64,000 nucleotides of DNA from Deltaproteobacteria bacterium (GTDB taxonomy: Bacteria > Desulfobacterota > Desulfomonilia > UBA1062), in NCBI GenBank assembly GCA_029552245.1, contig JAKPDW010000025.1, forward strand, positions 176,104 to 240,103. Reading direction: 5' to 3'. The notes below the pieces were generated by a model, which saw only the letters and a list, made by a program, of their open reading frames with translations, was not told the DNA's origin and did not search any database. The position numbers and the translations under genes are program-made. Of the stretch, positions 51,280 through 59,501 are shown one piece after another (the stretch's first letter is position 1; each line of letters starts with the position of its first letter).

Positions 51280-51897
51280 ATGGATCCCTACCCCAGGCCC
51301 CTCAAGGACCTCATCTCCGCTCTCAGGCGCCTGCCCGGCATCGGCGAGAAGACCGCTACCAGGCTTGCGCTGGCGATCCTCGCAGACAAGGGGGATCTTT
51401 CCCGCTGCCTCGTGCAGGCCCTCGAGGCGGTAAGGCGGGAGATCAGGCTCTGCCCGGAGTGCTTCAACCTGACCGACGGGGATCTGTGCGCCGTGTGCGC
51501 GGACGTCTCGCGCGACAGGTCGCTGATATGCGTGGTTGAGGAACCGAGCGACGTGCTGTCCATCGAGTCCTCGAACGTGTACAAGGGCCTCTATCACGTC
51601 CTGCACGGGCTGGTGTCGCCGCTGTCCGGCATAGGGCCGAACGACATACGGCTGCCCGAGCTCATGGAGAGGCTGAAGAAATACCAGGATCAGGTGAGGG
51701 AGCTCATCGTGGCCACGAACCCGTCCGTCGACGGTGAGGGCACCTTCCACCACATCTGCTCCCTGGTGGAGAGATCCGGCGTCGCCGTGGTGGTGAGCAG
51801 GATCGCCTCGGGGATCCCCATGGGGGGAGAGTTGAAGTACATGGACCAGGTGACCATCGCGAGCGCCCTTACGTACCGCAGGAGCACACAGTGCTGA
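51280..51897 (+). CDS. recR: Recombination mediator protein RecR
   Basis: A 205-residue protein for RecFOR gap repair. The N-terminal helix-hairpin-helix contains LIDALRRLPGIGEKTA-like residues (ALRRLPGIGEKTATRLAL). The zinc finger is C-x2-C and C-x2-C in CPECFNLTDGDLCAVC. The Toprim domain has ICVVEEPSDVLSIESS and LIVATNPSVDGEGT. The C-terminal RIASGIPMGGELKYMDQVTIASAL is typical. The next gene's start lies just past its stop. Confidence 0.94.
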   Translation: MDPYPRPLKDLISALRRLPGIGEKTATRLALAILADKGDLSRCLVQALEAVRREIRLCPECFNLTDGDLCAVCADVSRDRSLICVVEEPSDVLSIESSNVYKGLYHVLHGLVSPLSGIGPNDIRLPELMERLKKYQDQVRELIVATNPSVDGEGTFHHICSLVERSGVAVVVSRIASGIPMGGELKYMDQVTIASALTYRRSTQC

Positions 51898-51911
51898 AAG
51901 GGGGAGCGTCA

Positions 51912-53198
51912 ATGGCAAGGTTCGCCGTGCAGGGCGGGTACGTGATCAAAAGCGCCCACGACGTACTCGAGAACGGATACGTCATCGTCGACGGGCAGAC
52001 GATAGCCGATGTCACGCACGAGCTCCCCCCCGACATACGCGAGGTCCTGGGAGGCCCCCATGACATCGTGATCCCCGGGCTCGTCAACACCCACACGCAC
52101 GCCCCCATGACGCTCTTCAGGGGCATGGCCGACGATCTCCCGCTCATGACATGGCTCAGGGAGCACATCTTCCCCGCGGAGGCGAGACACGTTGACCGGG
52201 AGTTCGTGTACGTGGGCTCGCTCCTCGCCGTCTGGGAGATGGTGCGCAGCGGCACGACCGCGTTCTGCGACGGCTACTTCTACGAGGAGGAGGTGGGCAG
52301 GGCGGCCAAGGAGATCGGGGTGCGGGCCTGGATTGGGGAAGGGATCCTCCAGTTCCCGACGCCGTCGCTGTCAGACCCCGCCAGGACCATAGAACACAGC
52401 AGGGAGATCATCGAGCGCTGGAAGGACGACCCGGCGGTCAGGCCCACGGTGTTCCCCCACGCGGTGTATACCTGCACTCCAGAGCTCCTGAAGGAGGCCT
52501 TCGCCCTGGCCGAGGAGTACGACCTCATCTACCAGATACACCTGAGCGAGACCATGGCCGAGGTGGAAGACGTCAAGAAGAACACGGGCATGACCCCCGT
52601 GAGGTTCCTCGACTCGCTCGGTTGCCTCGGCAGGCGCACGCTCGCGGTGCACTGCGTGGTGCTCGACGACGAGGACATAAGGATCCTCGCCGAGCGCTCC
52701 GTGTCGGTCTCGCACAACGCCGAGAGCAACATGAAGCTCGCAAGCGGCGTCTCCCCTGTCCCCAAGCTCCTCGCCGCGGGGGTGAACGTGTCGGTGGGCA
52801 CGGACGGATGCGCGAGCAACAACAACCTCGACCTCTTGGGCGAGATCTCGACGGTATCCAAGCTGCACAAGATCACCTCCATGGACCCCACCGTCATCCC
52901 CGACCGGACGGCGCTTTCCATGGTCACGCTCTCGGGCGCCCGTGCCCTGGGGTATGACGGCGGTGTCCTGGGCCCGGGCAGGCCGGCCGACATCACCGTC
53001 CTCGACGGCTCCAGCCCGAACCTCGTCCCGGTGCACAATCCCGTCTCCCACGTGGTGTACGCGGCAACCGGCGGAAACGTGAAGGACGTCGTCATCGGGG
53101 GAAGGGTGGTGGTGAGGGACGCGAAGTGCGTCACCATAGACGAGGAAGCCCTCCTGCGGGAGTGCCGAGACATAGCCAAGCGCATCAGGAAGGCCTGA
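51912..53198 (+). CDS. mtaD: 5-methylthioadenosine/S-adenosylhomocysteine deaminase-type amidohydrolase
   Basis: A 428-residue TIM-barrel amidohydrolase of the MTA/SAH deaminase subgroup. Metal ligands and substrate residues are visible in PGLVNTHTHAPMTLFRGMADDLPLMTWL, the His in QIHLSETMAEVED, AVHCVVLDDEDI, SHNAESNMKLASGVSPV and SVGTDGCASNNNLDLL. It converts MTA or SAH to the inosine forms in methionine and nucleoside salvage. GGGGGAGCG precedes the ATG at 51912, 14 nt past the recR stop. Related enzymes accept other adenosine nucleosides, so the exact substrate is inferred. Confidence 0.88.
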   Translation: MARFAVQGGYVIKSAHDVLENGYVIVDGQTIADVTHELPPDIREVLGGPHDIVIPGLVNTHTHAPMTLFRGMADDLPLMTWLREHIFPAEARHVDREFVYVGSLLAVWEMVRSGTTAFCDGYFYEEEVGRAAKEIGVRAWIGEGILQFPTPSLSDPARTIEHSREIIERWKDDPAVRPTVFPHAVYTCTPELLKEAFALAEEYDLIYQIHLSETMAEVEDVKKNTGMTPVRFLDSLGCLGRRTLAVHCVVLDDEDIRILAERSVSVSHNAESNMKLASGVSPVPKLLAAGVNVSVGTDGCASNNNLDLLGEISTVSKLHKITSMDPTVIPDRTALSMVTLSGARALGYDGGVLGPGRPADITVLDGSSPNLVPVHNPVSHVVYAATGGNVKDVVIGGRVVVRDAKCVTIDEEALLRECRDIAKRIRKA

Positions 53199-53452
53199 GG
53201 AACGCGGGCGTATCTCGATGCCCAAGGTGGGGAACGTGGCCCAAGGGCCTTGGATGGTCTCGACCCGCCTTTGGCCTGCATGCAGGGCCCTGCGATGCAT
53301 CCCGGCGGGGCCCCGTGTGCGCCGGGCGGGCCGTCGCGGACGTCGGCCGCAGCCTGGCCCGGCCATGACCGGGGAAAAGGATGCCCCATGGGGGGAAGGG
53401 TTTGCCTGTCCGTTCCCGGGCGTTCCGTATCCGGCTCGAGGATCCATCCCCC
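53199..53452. other. Intergenic region upstream of the flgL promoter
   Basis: About 250 nt of GC-rich DNA without a gene. It contains a perfect 12-bp palindrome CCTGCATGCAGG (53275-53286) and other short inverted repeats after the mtaD stop, but no hairpin with a T-run. A sigma-54 activator site was not recognised. Confidence 0.4.
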
Positions 53453-53468
53453 TGGCAGCATCCTTGCT
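53453..53468 (+). promoter_or_regulatory. Sigma-54 promoter for flgL
   Basis: The element TGGCAGC, 4 nt, then TTGCT matches the -24/-12 consensus with exact GG-to-GC spacing. The predicted start near 53479 leaves about 32 nt to the flgL ATG. Flagellar hook-filament genes are commonly sigma-54-dependent in related bacteria. Confidence 0.75.
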
Positions 53469-53510
53469 TTCCATCAAGACAGCGCGGCCATGTGCCGATA
53501 GAGGTGGAAT

Positions 53511-54599
53511 ATGAAGGTGAGCAACCGGTTTCTCTACTACCAGCTCGTGAAGGATCTGAACCAGAACACCGAGAGGCTGTTCAAGCTGAACAACCAGATC
53601 TCCTCGGGACGGAGGATCAGCACGCCCTCGGACGATCCCCTGGGCCTGTCGAGCGTCCTGGTGTACCGCACCGAGCTCAATTCCTTCGACCAGTACAAGA
53701 AGTCCGTGGACTACGGCAAGGGATGGCTCAACAGGATGGACTCCATCCTCCAGGACGTGGACGACCTCTTGGGCAGGGTCTCGGAACTCGCGGTCCAGGC
53801 GGCGTCCTCCACCTCGACGCAGAGCACCCGGGTGGGCGCCGCCGAGGAGATAGAGGAGATCAGGTCGATGCTCCTGGGGCACGCGAACGCGAAGTACGGC
53901 AACAAGTACATCTTCGGCGGCACCATGACCCAGACCGTCCCCTTCCTGTCCGTCGACGTGGACGACCTGGAGGAAGACGTCGCGACCATGTCTGCCGCTC
54001 CCCCCGCATCGCCCTCGGAGGGAGACCGCTACATAGACACCGACGACGGGCACATCTACCAGTACACCTCGGGTGCGTGGAACGACCTCGGCGCGCCGGC
54101 GGAGTCGAGGTCGGTCATCGTCACGGACACCGATACGGTCTACGTCTTCTCCCAAGGGTCGTGGAGGCCCATGTACCAGGGCAACGACGAGACCTTCTCC
54201 TTCGCCATAGGCAAGGAGAACTCCGCGCAGATCAACATCCCCGGGAGCCGGGTCTTCCTGAACCCGGACGGGAACATCTTCACGTCGCTCCTCAGGCTCG
54301 AGCGCGCCTTGAGATCGAACGACGTGAACGGGATACAGACCGAGATGGGCGTCATTGAAAGGGCGCAGACGGTCATCTCCGACAACCTCGCGGCCATCGG
54401 TGCGGTGGAGAACAAGCTCGACCACACCCTGACCGTGATCGATCGCTCGAGGGTGGACACCAAGAGCATGGTCTCGTCCATAGAGGATCTCGACTACGCG
54501 CAGGCCATCACCGAGCTCAAGAACCAGGAGACGATATACGAGGCCGCCCTGAAGAGCGCCTCGATGATCACGAGCCTGAGTCTCGTGGATTTCATCTGA
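53511..54599 (+). CDS. flgL: Flagellar hook-associated protein 3 (hook-filament junction)
   Basis: A 362-residue flagellin-superfamily protein. The N-terminal coiled D0/D1 part has MKVSNRFLYYQLVKDLNQNTERLFKLNNQISSGRRISTPSDDP. The C-terminal D0 part has GAVENKLDHTLTVIDRSRVDTKSMVSSIEDLDYAQAITELKNQETIYEAALKSASMITSLSLVDFI. The central region (about 150-240) is an Asp/Thr/Ser-rich insert that would be surface-exposed. GAGGTGG precedes the ATG. It is followed by fliW but by no other flagellar genes, so the rest of the flagellar regulon is elsewhere. Confidence 0.92.
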   Translation: MKVSNRFLYYQLVKDLNQNTERLFKLNNQISSGRRISTPSDDPLGLSSVLVYRTELNSFDQYKKSVDYGKGWLNRMDSILQDVDDLLGRVSELAVQAASSTSTQSTRVGAAEEIEEIRSMLLGHANAKYGNKYIFGGTMTQTVPFLSVDVDDLEEDVATMSAAPPASPSEGDRYIDTDDGHIYQYTSGAWNDLGAPAESRSVIVTDTDTVYVFSQGSWRPMYQGNDETFSFAIGKENSAQINIPGSRVFLNPDGNIFTSLLRLERALRSNDVNGIQTEMGVIERAQTVISDNLAAIGAVENKLDHTLTVIDRSRVDTKSMVSSIEDLDYAQAITELKNQETIYEAALKSASMITSLSLVDFI

Positions 54600-54620
54600 T
54601 GAGAAGAAGGGGGACGATCA

Positions 54621-55067
54621 TTGGAAGAGATTGACACCCTCCGGTTCGGCAGGATCAAGGTCGAAGGGGACAAGATCATCACCTTCCCACGGGGGATCCT
54701 CGGCTTTTCCCGGTGCAGGCGGTACGCGCTCTTTCCCCACGGCGAGAAATCGCCCTTCTGCTGGCTCCAGAGCGTGGAGGACGCGGCGCTCGCCTTCGTG
54801 GTCATGGACCCCGCCCTGGTGGATCCCCGCTACCAGGTCGACGTGGACGAGCAGACGGCCAGGGAACTCGACATCGCTCCCGGAGACAAGATCCAGGCGC
54901 TCTGCATCGTGACCATCCCCCAGGGTGACCCGAGGCGCATGACCGTCAACCTCCTCGGACCCCTGGTGGTCAACACGAGGAACAGGCTGGCGGCCCAGGT
55001 CATCTGCGAGAACCGGGGGTATTCCCACAGAAGGCCTCTCTTGGCCGAGGAGAGAGAGGCCCCCTGA
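54621..55067 (+). CDS. fliW: Flagellar assembly factor FliW
   Basis: A 148-residue protein. FliW binds the translational repressor CsrA and is released by flagellin, coupling flagellin synthesis to export. Family motifs are FGRIKVEGDKIITFPRGILGFSRCRRYAL, PFCWLQSVEDAALAFVVMDP and LLGPLVVNTRNRLAAQVI near the C-terminus. Translation appears to start with TTG at 54621 after GGGGGA. csrA usually neighbours fliW but is absent here: the next gene is on the opposite strand. Confidence 0.9.
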   Translation: MEEIDTLRFGRIKVEGDKIITFPRGILGFSRCRRYALFPHGEKSPFCWLQSVEDAALAFVVMDPALVDPRYQVDVDEQTARELDIAPGDKIQALCIVTIPQGDPRRMTVNLLGPLVVNTRNRLAAQVICENRGYSHRRPLLAEEREAP

Positions 55068-55073
55068 TCGTCC

Positions 55074-55370
55074 TCAAGACTTCTTGATCGCCTTCGCCCT
55101 GGCCTTGAGGAGCTTCTTCATCACCTTGGGATCGGTCGCCCGAGGTGCGGGTGCGTCCGCCCCGGCGCCGGTGACGGGCGGTGGGGATTCGCCGGGAGCG
55201 TCTTTACGGGCGGACCGATCGCGGGGAAGGTCTCCGGGGCCTTTCGCGCGGGCGTGTATCCTGTCGAGCACGAGCCTCGCGAGGTACTTGCCGAAGAAGC
55301 CGATGAACCCCGCGACGAAGACGATCGCCGCCCATCTGAGCGCCTCGAGAAGGGGAACGTCCGCAGCCAT
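55074..55370 (-). CDS. Small membrane-anchored protein, unknown function
   Basis: A 98-residue protein with one N-terminal membrane helix (ALRWAAIVFVAGFIGFFGKYLARLVL, about residues 9-34). A charged, proline-rich stretch and a lysine-rich C-terminal tail (MKKLLKARAKAIKKS) follow. It is convergent with fliW (6 nt apart) and divergent from mobB. No family was recognised. Coding status is supported by the clean helix/charge pattern, less by its ribosome-binding site, which is weak. Confidence 0.55.
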   Translation of the reverse strand: MAADVPLLEALRWAAIVFVAGFIGFFGKYLARLVLDRIHARAKGPGDLPRDRSARKDAPGESPPPVTGAGADAPAPRATDPKVMKKLLKARAKAIKKS

Positions 55371-55436
55371 GGGATGATCTTAGACCATGGCCGTCTTCGG
55401 GGCAACCGGTCTCGTGAGGTTGCGTGACACAAGCCC

Positions 55437-55466
55437 TTGACCGGCATTCAAGAGGGCACGTATACA
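55437..55466 (+). promoter_or_regulatory. Sigma-70-type promoter for mobB, possibly giving a leaderless mRNA
   Basis: TTGACC (55437-55442) and TATACA (55461-55466) are separated by 18 bp. The predicted transcription start falls on or next to the mobB ATG at 55473. Confidence 0.6.
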
Positions 55467-55472
55467 CACACC

Positions 55473-56009
55473 ATGGCCTTTGAGATCGACCACGGGAAGT
55501 TCCTCTCTTTCGTCGCCCAGGGGACGAACAGCGGCAAGACCACGATTCTCGAAGGGGTCATCGCCGAGCTCAAGCGCAGAGGCAGGAGGGTGTGCGCCCT
55601 CAAGCACGGGATGCACATGCACTACCACGACCCCGCGGGCAAGGACACCGAAAGGTTCGCATCCAGCGGTGCGGACCGGGTGGCCATGTTCTCCCCCGAG
55701 GGCCTTCTCGTGTACGAGAACGTCACCCCTTCCCTCGAGTACCTGATGCTTGCCGCCTCCCACGGCGTCGACGTGGTGCTCGTGGAGGGGTACAAGAGCG
55801 GGCCGTTCAGGAAGATAGAGGTCTTCAACGACACGCTGTACGAACGGCCTCTCTGCGTGGAGCACCCGTCGCCCGACTACATAGCCCTCGTCTGCAACAG
55901 GGCCATCCCCCTCGACATCCCCACCTTCCTCTTCGGCCAGATAGAGGAGATAACCACGTTCGTGGAAGAGTCCGTGGGTCTCGGGCGGCATGCGGCTTCG
56001 AACCCGTAG
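55473..56009 (+). CDS. mobB: Molybdopterin-guanine dinucleotide biosynthesis protein MobB
   Basis: A 178-residue P-loop GTPase-like protein that assists MobA in attaching GMP to molybdopterin. It has the Walker A FVAQGTNSGKTTILEGV, then LKRRGRRVCALKHGMHMHYHDPAGKDTERFASSGADRV and DVVLVEGYKSGPFRKIEV, all typical of MobB. The ATG at 55473 is preferred because it matches family starts; a longer TTG start at 55437 would lie in the promoter. No other molybdenum-cofactor genes are adjacent. Confidence 0.88.
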   Translation: MAFEIDHGKFLSFVAQGTNSGKTTILEGVIAELKRRGRRVCALKHGMHMHYHDPAGKDTERFASSGADRVAMFSPEGLLVYENVTPSLEYLMLAASHGVDVVLVEGYKSGPFRKIEVFNDTLYERPLCVEHPSPDYIALVCNRAIPLDIPTFLFGQIEEITTFVEESVGLGRHAASNP

Positions 56010-56250
56010 CCCGAGTGACCGCCTGCCTTGCCTGAGGCGCCACGCGGGTGCGCCCCCGTGGCCTGCCGGCGGCTGGCAAGGGCATTGCAGGCCCAGGCCC
56101 GGATCTCGGTGTGTGTCGCAGACGTCGTTTAAGCGGGCCCCCGGGTGAACGTCGGCGTCTCCCGGTGTGAGCGACAAGACCCCTGACCGCGCGCCAAGAA
56201 GGCCGGTCGGTCTTCCTCGGAGGAGAGATCTGTGGTAAAGGTGCACTTCA

Positions 56251-57405
56251 ATGCTCATCGTGAGGCTCAAGCCAGGCAAGGAAGCGCCCGTCCTGAGAGG
56301 CCACCCGTGGATCTTCTCGGGCGCCGTGGACAAGGTCCAGGGCGAACCCCACGTCCACAAGTTCTGCCGGGTGCTCGACGCGAAGGGGCGCTTCGTCTGC
56401 CAGGGCATGTACAACCCCCTCTCGCAGATCGCCGTACGCGTCCTGACGTTCGGCAAGGAGCGGCTCGACAGGGACTTCTTCGAGGCCCGCATCAAGAGGG
56501 CCGTCGAGCTGAGGCGATCGGTCCTGCCGGCGGATGTCTCCTGTCACAGGGTGGTGAACGCCGAGGGTGACGGCCTGCCCGGCCTCGTGGTGGACCGGTA
56601 CGGCGGCTGCCTCGTGGTCCAGATCTCGACGCCCGGCATGGAGGAGGTCAAGGCCCACGTGGTGGATGCGCTCGCCAGCCTGTTCCCGGACGCCCTCATG
56701 GTGGAGCGATCGGACACGAAGGCGCGTTCCGTGGAAGGACTCCGCCCGGAGGTCGGCCCGCTCAAGGGCGGCGGCTTGGGCGGGGATGTGGTGGTGAGCG
56801 AGAACGGCCTCTCGTATGCGGTGGACGTCCTCACCGGCGACAGGACCGGGTTCTACCTCGAGCACAGGCTCACCAGGAGCAGGATCGCCGCGTACGCGAA
56901 AGGCCGCAGGGTGCTTGACCTGTTCTCGTACTCGGGGTCCTTCTCCGTGTGCGCGCTCGCGGCCGGGGCGGTCTCGGTCGCCTCCGTGGACTCGTCTGCC
57001 CCCGCCCAGGCGCTGCTCCGCAAGAACATGGAACTGAACCGCATCAGGCCTTTCGTGTGGAGACACCACAGGGACGACGCCGTGAGTTTCCTCGAGGCGG
57101 ACAGGGATTCATACGACCTCGTGCTTGTGGACGCGCCTGCGTCCGTGTCGGAGTACCGGGAGTACAGGAGGGTCCTCGACCGCGCCGTGGCGCGCTTGGG
57201 CTCGCCGGGCATCCTCTTCGTGGCCGCGGGTTTCAACGCGCAGTTCTCGGGGCCGGACCTGCTCAAGGCCGTCCACAAGAGCGCATCTGGCCTGTCTCGA
57301 AACGTGCGCGTTCTCGAGACCCTGTCCGGGCCCGCAGATTTCCCCTGGCTCCCCTCGCACCCGGAAGGATTGTTCCAGGGCGGGTTCGTGCTTTACCTCG
57401 ACTGA
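56251..57405 (+). CDS. RlmI/RlmK-type SAM-dependent methyltransferase lacking the m5C cysteine
   Basis: A 384-residue protein. The N-terminal PUA domain (HPWIFSGAVDKVQGEPHVHKFCRVLDAKGRFVCQGMYNPLSQIAVRVL) is followed by an RRM-like middle region (EGDGLPGLVVDRYGGCLVVQIST). The C-terminal Rossmann methyltransferase has GDRTGFYLEHRLTR, VLDLFSYSGSFSVCALAAGA, DLVLVDAPAS and a C-terminal HPEGLFQGGF. In E. coli RlmI the catalytic region reads SCSGLM; here the equivalent is FVAAGFNAQFSG, with no Cys, and the DPP motif is DAP. It may methylate a different base or atom, or be inactive. Confidence 0.85.
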   Translation: MLIVRLKPGKEAPVLRGHPWIFSGAVDKVQGEPHVHKFCRVLDAKGRFVCQGMYNPLSQIAVRVLTFGKERLDRDFFEARIKRAVELRRSVLPADVSCHRVVNAEGDGLPGLVVDRYGGCLVVQISTPGMEEVKAHVVDALASLFPDALMVERSDTKARSVEGLRPEVGPLKGGGLGGDVVVSENGLSYAVDVLTGDRTGFYLEHRLTRSRIAAYAKGRRVLDLFSYSGSFSVCALAAGAVSVASVDSSAPAQALLRKNMELNRIRPFVWRHHRDDAVSFLEADRDSYDLVLVDAPASVSEYREYRRVLDRAVARLGSPGILFVAAGFNAQFSGPDLLKAVHKSASGLSRNVRVLETLSGPADFPWLPSHPEGLFQGGFVLYLD

Positions 57406-57412
57406 GCGGCCG

Positions 57413-57449
57413 CCCCTCTCGGCCATCGCATGGGCGGCGCCGCGAGGGG
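57413..57449. terminator. Long hairpin between convergent genes
   Basis: CCCCTCTCG (57413-57421) pairs with CGCGAGGGG (57441-57449) with one mismatch, between the RlmI-like gene (plus) and the HIT gene (minus). No T-run follows, so terminator function is uncertain. Confidence 0.35.
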
Positions 57450-57507
57450 GCCCGTTCCCGGTATGGACGACGAGGCGTCACCCCGGGTCTTCGTCACCCC
57501 GCCTTGC

Positions 57508-57843
57508 TCACCCCAGCTTGCCGTCCAAGAGCCTGCCGCCGAGGACGTGGAGGTGCAGGTGCATGACGATCTGGGTCCCGTCCCTGCCGCAGTTCACCGC
57601 GATCCGGTAACCGGTCTCGGCGACGCCCTTGATCTTCGCCGTCTCCTTGGCCGCCTTCAGCATGGAGAACCAGACGTCGCTGTCGTCGAGTTCGTTCAGG
57701 GTGGCCACGTGACGCTTGGGCACCACGATCACGTGCACCGGCGCCAGGGGTTGGATGTCCTCGAAGGCGTAGACGAGCTCGTCCTCGTACACCTTGGTGG
57801 AGGGGACCTCGCCCGAGACTATCCTGCAGAAGATACAGTCCAT
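57508..57843 (-). CDS. HIT-family nucleotide-binding protein
   Basis: A 111-residue Hint-type protein. It has the zinc-binding N-terminus MDCIFCRIVSGEVPS, VYAFEDIQPLAPVHVIVVPKRHVATL, and the histidine triad HLHLHVLGG near the C-terminus. Family members hydrolyse nucleoside phosphoramidates and AMP-lysine adducts. It lies 97 nt downstream of hisA on the same strand and could be the last gene of the long recA-to-hisA transcript. Confidence 0.93.
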   Translation of the reverse strand: MDCIFCRIVSGEVPSTKVYEDELVYAFEDIQPLAPVHVIVVPKRHVATLNELDDSDVWFSMLKAAKETAKIKGVAETGYRIAVNCGRDGTQIVMHLHLHVLGGRLLDGKLG

Positions 57844-57940
57844 GCCTACCTCCCGTACATTCGCATATCCTTGCAGGGCGTCGTCTTGCTCGCTTCGCCC
57901 CGGTTCTTTCCTCGGGACACCGGCGGCCGGGACCGCCGGC

Positions 57941-58672
57941 TCACGCGCCCGCCCGGGATCTCGAGGCTCGCACCGCCTGTGCCACGTCGAAGCGGCCTTC
58001 GTAGATCGCCTTTCCCGTGATGACCCCCGCCACGACCCCGGTGGCGGCAAGAGCCCGGATGTCCTCGAGGCTGCTCACCCCTCCCGACGCTATCACCGGG
58101 GTCGACACCGAGCGCGCCAGCGAGACGGTGGCCTCGATATCCGGCCCGGTGAGCATCCCGTCCCTCGAGATGTCCGTGAACACGATGAAGGCCGGCCGAA
58201 GCTTCTCGTAATGCCTGGCGAGATCCAGGGCGGTCATGGAGGTGACCTCTTTCCACCCGGTGATCGCCGCCCTGCCGCCCAGGGCGTCTATGCCGATCGC
58301 GACGCGCCCCGGGAACGCCTCCAGGATGGACGAGGCGGTCGACGGGTCGCGTACGCACACGGTGCCCAGGATCACGTACTTCACCCCCAGGTCGAAGGCC
58401 CGCCTGGCATCTTCGACGGTCCTGATGCCGCCCCCCAGTTCCACCTCGATGCCGAGGGCCCTCGCTATCGCGCCGATGGCGTCCAGGTTGGCCCCCCTGC
58501 CTTGGGCGGCCGCGTCGAGGTCCACCACGTGGATGCGGCCGGCGCCGGCGTCCTCGAACGACCTCGCGACAGCCACGGGGTCGTCCGAGTAGACGGTGAC
58601 CTCGTTGTAGTCACCCCTGGCGAGCCTGACCACCTTTCCTTGATACAGGTCCACGGCCGGGATGACGATCAT
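57941..58672 (-). CDS. hisA: ProFAR isomerase (phosphoribosylformimino-AICAR isomerase)
   Basis: A 243-residue TIM barrel that opens the ribose of ProFAR in histidine biosynthesis. Conserved features: IVIPAVDLYQGKVVRLARGD (catalytic Asp at strand 1), HVVDLDAAAQGRGANLDAI, ELGGGIRTVEDARRAFDLGV, GIDALGG, and the C-terminal half-barrel FTDISRDGMLTGPDIE and VIASGGVSSLEDIRAL. Its ATG overlaps the stop of a small unknown gene by 4 nt. Confidence 0.94.
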   Translation of the reverse strand: MIVIPAVDLYQGKVVRLARGDYNEVTVYSDDPVAVARSFEDAGAGRIHVVDLDAAAQGRGANLDAIGAIARALGIEVELGGGIRTVEDARRAFDLGVKYVILGTVCVRDPSTASSILEAFPGRVAIGIDALGGRAAITGWKEVTSMTALDLARHYEKLRPAFIVFTDISRDGMLTGPDIEATVSLARSVSTPVIASGGVSSLEDIRALAATGVVAGVITGKAIYEGRFDVAQAVRASRSRAGA

Positions 58673-58926
58673 GTCCCGCCGCCTCCTTCCCGCCTTACCC
58701 ACCAGCTCGAGAAGAGGGTGGAGTACCTGAGCAGGTAGACCGTCTCGTGCGTGGATTCCACCATGAAGTACTCGTCCGGGTGGAAGGACGGGTCCGTGTA
58801 TGCCTCGTACCAGTGGGCCCGCACGGCCCTCACCTCCACGCTCCCTCCCTCGAAGGTGAACCTCAGGGGCCTGCCGGGCCTCCGGGCCCCGTCCATGGTC
58901 TCCACCTGGGCCGGAGAGAACCTCAC
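58669..58926 (-). CDS. Small uncharacterised protein between hisB and hisA
   Basis: An 85-residue protein beginning with GTG at 58926. It has a compact beta-like core (LRFTFEGGSVEVRAVRAHWYEAY) followed by HPDEYFMVESTHETVYLLRYSTLFSSWWV and a basic/glycine tail. No family was confidently recognised, although its length and Trp-rich ending recall small DUF6504-like proteins. It overlaps hisB and hisA by 4 nt on either side (GTGA and ATGA), so it is embedded in the histidine genes and translationally coupled. Confidence 0.7.
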   Translation of the reverse strand: MRFSPAQVETMDGARRPGRPLRFTFEGGSVEVRAVRAHWYEAYTDPSFHPDEYFMVESTHETVYLLRYSTLFSSWWVRREGGGGT

Positions 58927-59501
58927 AGCGTCTCCTTCGTGGACGGGACGCCGACCCCGGTGACGGCCGATGCCTCTTTGAGGGCGCGCGCAAAGGCCTT
59001 GAAGCACGCCTCTGCGAGGTGGTGGCCGTTCGCGTGCGCCCCCACGGTCACGTGCATGGTGATGCCCGCGTTGAAGGCGAGCGCCCTGAAGAACTCGACG
59101 ACGAGGTCCAGGTCTATGTCGCCGCAGCGGCCCTTGAACGCCTCTGCGCCGTGAACCGCGAAGAAGGGCCTGCCGGAGAGGTCGATGCACACCTCCACGA
59201 GGGCCTCGTCCATCGGGACCTTCGCGAGGCCGAAGCGCTCGATCCCCCTCTTGTCCCCCAGGGCGTCCTTGATGGCCTTCCCGAGCACGATGCCGATGTC
59301 CTCGACGGTGTGGTGGAGGTCCACGTGGACGTCACCGGAGGCCTTGACCACGAGCCCCATGGATGCGTGTACCCCCAGCGACTCGAGCATGTGGGCGAGA
59401 AATCCCGAGGGGACGGATATGTCCGTCCTGCCGCCTTCCAGGCAGACCTTGACCGTGATGTCCGTCTCCCGCGTCTTCCTCGTGACCGTGGCCTCCCTCA
59501 T
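58923..59501 (-). CDS. hisB: Imidazoleglycerol-phosphate dehydratase
   Basis: A 192-residue monofunctional dehydratase (no HisB phosphatase domain) that removes water from imidazole glycerol phosphate. Manganese-binding motifs are FLAHMLESLGVHASMGLVVKASGDVHVDLHHTVEDIGIVLG and a second set in HVTVGAHANGHHLAEACFKAF. The sequence also shows RFGLAKVPMDEALVEVCIDLSGRPF. Its ATG overlaps the alaS stop by 4 nt. hisB and hisA are separated here only by the small unknown gene; the remaining his genes are elsewhere. Confidence 0.94.
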   Translation of the reverse strand: MREATVTRKTRETDITVKVCLEGGRTDISVPSGFLAHMLESLGVHASMGLVVKASGDVHVDLHHTVEDIGIVLGKAIKDALGDKRGIERFGLAKVPMDEALVEVCIDLSGRPFFAVHGAEAFKGRCGDIDLDLVVEFFRALAFNAGITMHVTVGAHANGHHLAEACFKAFARALKEASAVTGVGVPSTKETL

